From contig BFEA01000065.1 of the NCBI GenBank assembly GCA_003427395.1, positions 2,924,759-2,961,935 on the forward strand: a DNA stretch of 37,177 bases. The letters are read 5' to 3'. The notes under the pieces were generated by a model that ran no database searches, was not told where the DNA came from, and saw only the letters and a program-made list of their open reading frames with translations. Numbering within the stretch: position 1 is the first letter of the stretch; every line of letters begins with the position of its first letter. This DNA comes from Chara braunii. Lineage: Eukaryota; Streptophyta; Charophyceae; Charales; Characeae. Below are positions 29,513-37,177 of the stretch, piece after piece. The position numbers were made by a program, and so were the translations under genes.

Positions 29513-32108
29513 TTTTTTTTTTTTTTTTTTTTCCTTCTTCTCAGATCCGGTAACCCGATCTGCCAGATAAGTCTATGATGCCTAGAAAGATAACACTTCC
29601 TGACCCCGCTGGTCTTTATATCCCATGTTGCCAAGACTACCCGAGAGGTCCACAATCCTCTGCCCCACCTTAACCTCTCTTATAGAAATCATCTTTTGCC
29701 CTTAAGCCCTAAATCCTCATCAGTGGTACTTCGAACCCCGCTCTCCCTTCAGATCCGGTAACCCGGTAGTGTTTTAATTCCACTACTATTCCGCTGTTTC
29801 CCGTCTTCGTGGAGCGTCTGCCTTAAATTTTGCCGCTTGCATAGCATTTCTCCTAGAGTGGGTATGTTCGCTTTTTCCAGCTGTCTTAAGAGCTTAGCCA
29901 GCCTGCTCGTGACCAATCCTGTCTCCTGTCCCCCGCATACCCTTTCTCCTTTTGGATACCACTTCATCCCTGAGTCCTCAACCTTCGATGCATTGTCATT
30001 CTTCAGTTGGTTAGGCATTAGCCCACCAGTAGTTGTCTGCTGTTGGAAGCCTCTTTCTGCCACTGAGTTATGCCACTCTCTCAAGCAGCTACGATCTTCA
30101 CGTATCTCTGCAATCTTGCCGTCTATCAGCCAGTTCTTGTTAAACCTCAATCTCTCCTTCTTTCGCTGTTCCTCATCTTCTGTCCATGATTGCTTGGTCT
30201 TCCGCCATCTGCACAGGATCTCGTCTTGTATCATCGTTCTGGTTTCCACCCAAACCTTCTCCCGTGGGTTGGACTATCTTTCAATTGTTCTGCTGCATCT
30301 CTCTTTCCATATTAGCGTCATCTTCCTGATGAGACCAAACCAGATCTTTTCTGCCTTTCTGAGCTGATCAGGGATGTTAGTCAAGAGGAGAAGTTGGATG
30401 GGTTGCTTAGGGAAGGGGGTTGGGAAGATTGAGTCCCAGAGTGTCTAGGCTCTCGCCCAGTATTCTGTCGCCTCTCTGCAGTGCACTAGGCAGTGGACTA
30501 TATCTTCAACTTCACCTTCCGAGCAAACTGTGCATATTTCCGAACTGTTAGGATCTGAGACCTTTCGTCTAGTGTGTAGCCATTGATTCACTGGTAGTGC
30601 TGCATAGGCGATTAGCCATTGCAGACTTCTGATCTTAATTGGCCTGATCAGCTTGAATTTTTTCCATTGGATTTGTGTGAGTGTGTCTGCTTCTTGCCCC
30701 AATAGGTTCCGCCATCTGTTTTTGATGCTAGGGTCTGGGTTTTTGGTTTTCAGAGACAGTCTATACCCCAGTTTGACTGTGTAGTTGTAGATTGGGATTT
30801 TGGTTTTAATGTCTTTGGCCTTGTCCGGCATCCACGCACACTCAGCTGGATCAAATTCCAAGTTACGGACCGCTGTGTCAGGTCTGAAGATTGACTTTGG
30901 CCATGAGCCAAGGACTCGTACCTTCCTAAGTAAGAAGGATTCCAGAACTGTCGATTCCACCTCGCTATTCCGGATGGTTGGCATACCGGTGGTGGTCATG
31001 GATATCGGGAAAGACAGAAAGGAGGCCCTGATGCGAGAGCCTTGTTGCATGTGGGAGAACTGGAAGGCTCTGGAGGGAGTCGTTTCTTGTATCATAATCC
31101 CCCATTCTCCAGGTTTCCATGGTGCGTCTTCTGTCAGGATATCTTTCCATTCTCGTGGGATGCGGCCAATTATGTATAGGAGGTTGGATCCTCGTCTGTG
31201 GCATCCTTTCAGTTGAGCGCTAACTTTCTGTTCAGTCTTCCATTCCCTTCTGTCCTCATTCCATAAGTGATCTATTTTCCAGATTCCATTTTTGACCCAA
31301 GAGAGCCATCTGTGCTCTAGGAAGAGCGGGTTATCACCCTCATTTGTTATCCATTGGTTTCCGAAGAGCGGTTGCCTTAATACTTCATCCTTGGATCTAG
31401 GTCTATTGGTCTTACTAGGAATTATTTTTCTCCAGATTTGAAGCAGCGCCGACCAGTATGGAGTAGACGGCCTATAGCCCTCCAGTCTCGTGTCCCTCGT
31501 TCGATTCCTTCGCCCTGTGGTTATGACCCAGTATTTGTTCATTACCCAAAACAGTCCTGACATGTCGTTCGGTGATGGCCCTGGGGCCACGGATCTGATG
31601 CTGTCTAGGGCTAATTTGTTCCATGCACTATCTGGGTTCATCAGTACTTTGATGATCCACTTGATTTGCAGGGCTTTGGTTTCTGTTCCAGGGTCTATAG
31701 TCCCTAGACCTCCTCTTTGTGGGCTCCTCGTCACATAGTGCCATGTGATCTTAGATATGCCATTCTCCTTATTGGGGTCCCCTGACCATAAGTAAAGCCT
31801 GGCCTTTTGGTTAAACTCCTTGATAGAGCTATCCGGAACTGTCCAGATGGAGGCTATGTACCACATCATTGAAAAGACCGACATGCTGAGAGCCAGTGCT
31901 CGACCGATGAGGGAAGTAAAGACATTGCCCCACCTTCTTATTTTATTGATTTGGTTGGCCAGTATGTTCTGGCCCATTTGAGGTGCTAGGCCTTCTCTTG
32001 TCATAAGTATGCCAAGGTATCGGGTGGGGGTGTCCGGCACTTGCCATGTCATGGCTGCTGCTTCTCCTTGTAGTGAAAGAGCCTCTTCGTCTGATAGCCA
32101 CCTACCTA
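29513..32108 (-). pseudogene. LINE C, best-preserved ORF2 C-terminal half
   Basis: On minus the frame is open from about 32104 (GRWLSDEEALSLQGEAAAMT) to 30445. It covers the end of the RT region and the C-terminal part: TRYLGILMTREGLAPQMGQN, WYIASIWTVPDSSIKEFNQK, WHYVTRSPQRGGLGTIDPG, MSGLFWVMNKYW, VLRQPLFGNQWITNEGDNP, LEFDPAECAWMPDKAK, IRSLQWLIAYAALPVNQW, and a zinc-binding cluster CTVCSEGEVEDIVHCLVHC before EYWARA. After a stop it continues in another frame (30249-29749: TRTMIQDEILCRWRKTKQSW), then a 3' UTR and an A-tail (T run 29513-29532). The catalytic RT blocks are lost by 5' truncation at 32108. It served as my reference for the other LINE copies. Confidence 0.92.
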
Positions 32109-32127
32109 TGAAACCGGAGAATCACTT
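32109..32127. repeat. 19-bp target-site duplication, right copy
   Basis: An exact copy of TGAAACCGGAGAATCACTT, marking the 5' limit of the LINE C/D insertion. The locus continues with GACCTTAGATGG. Confidence 0.9.
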
Positions 32128-32192
32128 GACCTTAGATGGACTTCAATTTTAGCTGTGACCATGACCCATAGTCGGAACTCCCACTTGACTCC
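32122..32192 (+). repeat. ~64-70-bp dispersed repeat unit upstream of U6
   Basis: CACTTGACCTTAG...CTTCAATTTTAGCTGTGA...TGACCCATA...ACTCCCACTTGACTCC aligns with 34812-34884 (CACTTGACCCTATG...CTTAATTTTGAGTTGTGAA...TGACCCATA...ACTCCCACTTGACCC). The shared word CTCCCACTTGAC begins and ends the unit, as in a tandem repeat. Confidence 0.6.
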
Positions 32193-32284
32193 TTTGGGAC
32201 ATCCGTTAACATTGGAATGATGCAGAGAAGGTTAGCATGGCCCCTGCGCAAGGATGACACACATAAATCGACAAATGGTCCAAA
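32187..32284 (+). ncRNA. U6: U6 spliceosomal RNA sequence, probably a pseudogene
   Basis: It contains the most conserved U6 blocks in order: the 5' stem-loop region (GACTCCTTTGGGACATCC), a close match to the ATACAGAGAA box (ATGCAGAGAAG), GGTTAGCATGGCCCCTGCGC, AAGGATGACACACATAAATC and AAATGGTCCAAA. The AGC triad and the GATGACAC segment that pairs with U4 and forms the internal stem-loop are intact. The ACAGAGA box reads GCAGAGA, a substitution at a nearly invariant position. No T-run terminator follows: the 3' end runs into an A-rich tract (32284-32298). Neither a plant upstream sequence element nor a TATA box sits at the usual distances. A retroposed copy made by LINE machinery fits best. 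Confidence 0.88.
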
Positions 32285-32479
32285 GGAAAAAAAAAAAGAA
32301 CAAGGAAGGGGAGTAGGGAATGTGAAAGGAAAAAAAGGCCAAGGGGTAGGGGAGGTAACACAGACAGAGTCGGAAGGGCCCAGCGCTGTGTCTGGAGCAC
32401 ATAGGGTATCTGGTTCGGGCTAGTCAGGCTGTTTTTTATGTTTCTTCAAAAGGGGTAGGTTGGATAGAGGGAGGGGACT

Positions 32480-33402
32480 GCCATGCAATCAGACTCACTT
32501 TCTTCTTCACATACATGCAAACAGATGTCAATCCATGCTGGCGCTGTGCGCCCACACAAAGCTCAGAGATATTCAAGTCGAGAACACAGTTTGGATACAA
32601 ACTCGCTTCCACTGGCTATGGCGCATACTATGTCCAACACTGTATTCACAAAACCCTTTTGCATGCACTCGACTCTGGATCCCCCTGGATATCCCACGCA
32701 AACCAACTCAGTACAAAACAAACACACACACACACACGCTGAACTCTGCCTCTAAGCTACAGCGGCTATGGCCGCTCTACTACTACTGGCTATGGACAAA
32801 CTATCTCCCTTCAGCCCACTTCAACCTCGGGCTTCTGCAGACCACCTTGCACAAGACGCCTGGACAGCGCTTCCGCATGGCTCACACAGGAATGAATGAA
32901 TGGCGGACGCTGCCTCTTGATTTATACTTCTGTAAGTCACTGGTCTGCCCTTTTCCACCAGGCCCATGGTGCACACAGTCCCTCATGGTACTTGCTGACT
33001 GTACAAAGTGAGACTGGGACTGCTTACCGCTGACCAAGCAAAGTTGGACTCACCACTTGCCCACTTGCTGTGAATAACGTGAGAAAAACTTGAAAGGCCA
33101 CTTCCGGACCTTCCGGAAGTCTGTGGACTTGGCCTTTCGGGACTGTAGCAGCTACGACCTTGACCTTTCAGGATTGCTACAGATACGGCCTCTACACAAC
33201 TATGACCCCTAGTCGACAAATCTACAGATCGAAACCCTACAGCTACACAGACCTACGACAAGCAACGTCAACTACTAAAACACAGGTCACGGTTTCAAAT
33301 ACACAGGGGTCGACTCTATACTGTACACGGGTGTGGTAAGGTCTAGGGATCGAGCCCTGGGATCTGCATCTGCTACTGCTAAGGTGAAAACCGTTTCAGC
33401 CA
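32480..33402 (-). mobile_element. solo LTR of the same chromovirus family with 4-bp duplication
   Basis: The LTR itself is 32484-33398 (915 bp), beginning TGAAACGGT on minus and ending GATTGCA; GCCA flanks both sides (32480-32483 and 33399-33402). It is clearly related to but more divergent from the two LTRs at 4060 and 19617. No internal sequence or PBS follows, so the internal region was lost by LTR-LTR recombination. Confidence 0.9.
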
Positions 33403-34660
33403 TGAGAGTGTTATGAACATGATTGTCCGTTGAAATTTTGTCAACACTCGCTCACAGGAACTCCCCTACACGCCCATACATGAACAGAAGGAAGGGGAGA
33501 GGTAGTGGAGTGTCACTCCCCCCAACAGAAAGAACGCAGCGGAAGACTCAGAGGAGCGAAGTGACAGAATACACAACTCAGTGAATTCTCTCCACACGGA
33601 TCCCAACAAGCATTCGTAGAAGACAACCGAGAGATCACAGCCAGAAATCAAGGAAGAGATGACAACTCGAACACAGTATTACAACTGTTTATTAAACTCA
33701 GAGCATCGTTTTCACTGAATAACTTCAGCACCCTGTTGCGCTACCCTCAGAGGGGTAGCGCCTCAACCCCACACACTCTGGACAACTAAAAATAGCACCA
33801 GAACCTCGGGTAACACCCAGCGCCACCCTGACATCCAACTCAGTGGCCTGCGCCAAGATGAAACAGGCTCCCAGAGCCAATCGCCACTCAGATGATGAGG
33901 AAGAAGCTCAGCGCCAACAGTCCCTGATGAAGATGAATTCCAGATGCTGATATTCTCTGAGAAGATGCAGCTATGGCTGCATCACCACTGGGACCCTACT
34001 CCTGAGGAGGGTCAGCAGTGCACCACGTGCTCCAACGCATCAGACCTCTGATAGCCCAGACTGCTTTCACTCCCAGAGAGTCAGAGCGGACAGCGTTGAC
34101 CCCAGTCTGGTCAGCGCTCCGAAGGTCTGGCTATGTCCGCCGTCTCCCATGCATGGATCAGTCACCACGACCTGATGCCGCGTGCGCAGCAACTTCCACC
34201 ACGAAGTGTCAACTGCCAAAAGCCCCCGGATCGATTCTCTAAACCTATCTATACTCTACCCTAGCCTAGACTCGACCTAAACCGGACTGACTGACCGACC
34301 GGCACCGTTTCTGTTTCGGTCCTTAGCGCCTCTCCCTACCCGGCTATAGGCTATAGGACCGTCTATCAGCGTTGGCCCATTGGGCCTGTCTGTCCTAAAA
34401 GTAGCCCGGGTCTGCTATTCGCAGTTAGGGTAGCTGTAGGAAATTCGAGTTAGTACTGGGCCCATATTTCTTATATTTACAAATATGTCCCTCACGAATT
34501 TTCCTCACAGGTAGGTCTCTCGGTTAGCCCTCAGCCAAACAAAATTACGAATCTGTCCCTACCTATGGTACAGCCTCGTCAGAGAGAGGCTACAGGCAAC
34601 CTGGAACCAGCAAGTCATTGCAAGAGTGTGGGCTTGACTCTCAGCCAATTTTCCCCAGGG
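33403..34660. other. unassigned sequence
   Basis: No gene is supported. The block starting TGTTATGAACATGATTG (about 33408) has the look of an LTR start, but I could not find a matching end. A short stem (CTACCCTCAGAGGGGTAG, 33742-33759) and an ATAGGCTATAGG motif (34345-34362) occur. Confidence 0.35.
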
Positions 34661-34661
34661 G

Positions 34662-34803
34662 AAGCAATCAATGCTGACAGGGGTCCCCGGGCCGTAACAT
34701 GGAGGAGCGTTGAGTCGGCTTTACAATATTCTTCTCAGGGACGCTGGGCCCAGTTCCCAGCAGGTGTCGCGTGGACAGGGTTTCTTGTTCTTTGAAAAAA
34801 AAA
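34662..34803 (+). repeat. SINE/LINE-tail-like repeat
   Basis: It contains AATCAATGCTGACAGGGG, then GGGACGCTGGGCCCAGTTCC and CAGCAGGTGTCG, then a short A-rich end (34794-34806). The same two blocks occur in the 8026-8730 retroposon and, in part, in the 3' UTRs of LINES A, B and E, so this is another copy of a shared 3'-tail family. Confidence 0.55.
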
Positions 34804-34807
34804 GAAA

Positions 34808-34890
34808 AACCCTCCCACTTGACCCTATGCAGACTTAATTTTGAGTTGTGAACTTGTGACCCATATGAAAACTCCCACTTGACCCTATGG
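34808..34890 (+). repeat. 64-bp spaced direct repeat
   Basis: CTCCCACTTGACCCTATG occurs at 34809-34826 and again at 34873-34890, 64 bases apart. This is the same unit found just upstream of the U6 copy. Confidence 0.75.
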
Positions 34891-34899
34891 AAGATCTGA

Positions 34900-36500
34900 A
34901 TTAGCTTCAAGAATGAATGAACTTTGATAGGAACCAGATGGCAAGGGTATCAGTAGCAACAGGGCCTAACTTAGGCAGGGGTGAGGGGAGGTAGATCCTT
35001 CCAAACTGGAAGTAATCAATGTCGCCCTCTCGGATCTCCCAACCATAATGGGGAGAAGCGTTTTCAAGTGTGTTGCAAAAAAAGGAGCGGAAAGGTTGCA
35101 GTAGATGACGAGGGTTAAGACCAGTGGTACTTCTTGTTGACAGCAGTTGAATGGGACGCTGGACCCAGTTTCCATCAAGTTAAAGCTGGGTAAAAGCAGT
35201 AAAGAGGGTACTGCATAAGTGGAGTTAAGGTGTGGGAAGGTTAAAGCAGGAAGCAACAGACGGATAGGGTTTAGGGTCCAAGGTAGGGATAGGTAGAACA
35301 CCTGCATTTCTTGTTGACAGCAAATGAATGGGACACCGGACCCTGTTTCCTGCTAGCCGAAGCTGGGTGATGGCCCCAGTACTCTGCGTTGAGATGTGGA
35401 GGGATTTATGGTGATTCCCAGCCTCCGAAAGGATTTATGGTAATCAAATTGAGGTTTAAAAATAAAAGATAAAAAATAATGCAGCTAACCTGCATCCTGG
35501 TACTTGAGAGAATCTTCTGGGCTGTCAAGTAGCATCTCCTCCCCATTTACTAGACTGCAATGATGAACACATTGGTTGAGACTGGAATGTGCCCAAGTCC
35601 AGCATTGCCTTGTCTCCCATACAACACTGCTGTCATGGTTCTGCAGACCTGGGTTCAGAACTACAGACCCGGCAGGTCTGCGTTGTTAGCGGTCTACGCA
35701 GGGAATTGTGTCAACAAAGAAATAGGAATCTGGTGCACTTGGAGTCTTGTTTTTTTCTTTCTTCCCCCTGTAACCTTGGAGGCTTATTCTGTGTTCCATA
35801 AAGAAATTTGAATGTCGTTTTTTCCTACTATATCCCGTCTTTGAAGTTCTTTCCCACCACCCCCTTTCTGCACATCAGGTTCCTGCCCCTGGCCAAGCTT
35901 CACTGGCTTATTCATTTAGAATATTTGACATCTTGTGTGGCTTACCAGTCCAAATTGGGCAAACCTGAGCCATGCCCAGGGCCACACCCATGAGCGACCA
36001 TGGTCAGGGCGAAGTTGGGATCTTCCAGTTGTTGTCCCAAAAGATGCTCAGCAAGGAGGGAAGATGGGAAAATTCCAAGGAGGATGGAGGAAAGTTGGGA
36101 TCAAGAAAAGGTCACTCGAACCCTCAAAGGTGGAAGAACTCATTCAGGTACTTCCTTTCCTAAGCTTTGTCTTCTGCTCTGATCTGAAGTCATAGCCAAC
36201 ACCGTTTACTTATGTTTACCCCTTTGTGACATCAAGTTTTGCATTAGCAGGGATGGCTCGTACCCCATGTGGATCACCTGGAAGCCCATCAGCCAGGGAA
36301 CCCTGGTCGTTGTGTAGCACAGATATGACTAATTGTAAAAATTTGAATTCCCATATTGACGTTGGCTACTGGAAGCTTGAAGTGTCTCAGAGACAACACA
36401 TGGTGTGCCATGCATTAAAGCAAAAAGTACTGACATAAGTTTTTTTACGCGGCGCTCACACTCTGCGGACCATGGTCCATTGTGCAACCGGACTACGAAT
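34900..36500. other. unassigned sequence with tail-like repeats
   Basis: No gene is supported. Two related 61-bp blocks (35131-35191 and 35308-35368, offset 177) both contain TTCTTGTTGACAGCA, GAATGGGAC and a GGACCC-GTTTCC core like the tails above; an A-rich end follows at 35458-35482. Open frames at 35560-36195 have no recognisable content. Confidence 0.4.
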
Positions 36501-36501
36501 A

Positions 36502-36673
36502 GGTTGGGAGGGCTGGTAGGCCCTCTGTTTGTGCTCACAGAGGGCCAACCAGCTCTCCTAATTGTTTTCCGAGGCAGTGGCGCATGTGCCACAGGCCCGG
36601 AAACAATAGGAGGGCCAGCAAGGCGGCAGGGCCTTCATATGTGTTGGCAAAGGGCCAACCAGCCCTCCAAACC
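36502..36673. repeat. 172-bp imperfect inverted repeat with nested hairpin
   Basis: The left arm (36502-36585) and right arm (36587-36673) are imperfect reverse complements over nearly their whole length, with a centre at GTGGCGCATGTGCCAC. Matches include GGTTGGGAGGGCTGG with CCAGCCCTCCAAACC and CTCCTAATTGTTTTCCG with CGGAAACAATAGGAG. The left arm also has its own perfect 10-bp stem (36519-36528 with 36537-36546). It may be a foldback or MITE-like element, or a hairpin RNA precursor if transcribed. Confidence 0.75.
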
Positions 36674-36783
36674 TTCTTGGGCCAGCAGTACATGGCGCCA
36701 CCACCTCAAAAGAAATTCTAATCCCCGTGTGCTTGAGGAGGGTCTACCAGCTGTTGCTAATACTCCACGGATGTGGCCATGCC

Positions 36784-36786
<3 letters not shown>

Positions 36787-36821
<35 letters not shown>
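36787..36821. repeat. (GA)n microsatellite
   Basis: About 17 uninterrupted GA units. Confidence 0.97.
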
Positions 36822-36823
<2 letters not shown>

Positions 36824-36972
36824 ATTTATATATATATATCGTCAAATAGATATATCATATAATATATATATATATAATATAATATATATATATATATATA
36901 ATATAATATATATATATATAATATAATATATATATATATAATATATGTAATATATATATTAAATATATATAG
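36824..36972. repeat. (TA)n-rich low-complexity tract
   Basis: Long runs of TATATA interrupted by ATAATA, following the GA tract. It makes apparent Ile/Tyr-rich open frames that are not genes. The last ~200 bases of the window hold nothing I recognise. Confidence 0.95.
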
Positions 36973-37177
36973 ACAGTCCAGCTGCTTGCACACAGCCACA
37001 GCACCATGTTTTATGCCCTTCCATGTTCGTTTGTCCCCCAGCTGTGCAACAGGATATGGTCCCTGCCCAGAGTACACTCCCAACGACAGTCCCTACTCAC
37101 GATGTGGCCCCGAACGCTGAGGGCCTGGGACATGATCAGCTCGGACTGCATTTAACCCCGCAAGGCATAGACCACAC

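Noticed and set aside
30800-31216. 138-codon plus-strand frame
   Set aside because: Exact antisense shadow of the LINE C ORF2.
36824-36972. Origin or scaffold-attachment function for the AT tract
   Set aside because: It is a plain (TA)n low-complexity run with no supporting motif.

Overview
This is a eukaryotic, plant-lineage window made almost entirely of broken transposable elements. There is no operon, ribosome-binding-site or CRISPR architecture. A U6 snRNA sequence, interstitial CCCTAAA-type (plant) telomeric repeats, chromodomain-type Ty3/gypsy retrotransposons primed by initiator Met-tRNA, and several poly(A)-tailed LINEs point to the green lineage. From memory, the gag-pol and LINE proteins look most like those of charophyte algae such as Chara braunii; that placement is inference.

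Layout. 1-1611: unassigned DNA with a cluster of short hairpins. 1612-22736: one nested insertion complex. A 5'-truncated LINE (A, 1624-2887) sits at a target whose duplication reads AATGTAAGAC. A second LINE (B) landed at its tail and made a 15-bp duplication (2888-2902 and 22722-22736). LINE B was then split by a minus-strand Ty3/gypsy chromovirus (4060-20568; LTRs of 949 and 952 bp; 4-bp duplication CTAA; LINE frame resumes exactly when the element is removed). That chromovirus carries a ~0.7-kb poly(A) retroposon between protease and RT (8026-8730) and a ~6.8-kb insertion inside gag (about 10333-17138). The 6.8-kb insertion is the least explained part of the window: on the minus strand it carries exon-like ORFs joined by good splice sites, including a peptide with a faint resemblance to the C-terminal thioredoxin-like domain of sieve-element-occlusion proteins.

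22737-25632: unassigned DNA with a 66-bp tandem repeat and a degenerate telomeric tract. 25646-27508: LINE E with a 13-bp duplication. 28881-32108 (minus): two LINE 3' segments joined head to tail (C then D), each with its own A-tail but enclosed by one 19-bp duplication, as expected from template jumping or a 3' transduction. 32187-32284: U6 snRNA-like sequence. 32484-33398: solo LTR of the same chromovirus family with its own 4-bp duplication (GCCA). 33403-37177: unassigned DNA, SINE/LINE-tail-like repeats, a 172-bp imperfect inverted repeat, and (GA)n/(TA)n microsatellites.

Every element ORF I could follow has stops or frameshifts, so nothing here looks able to transpose on its own. The best candidates for new biology are the spliced gene model inside the 6.8-kb insertion, the chimeric LINE pair, and the long inverted repeat near 36.6 kb. 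All coordinates and alignments were read by eye; no database search was run.
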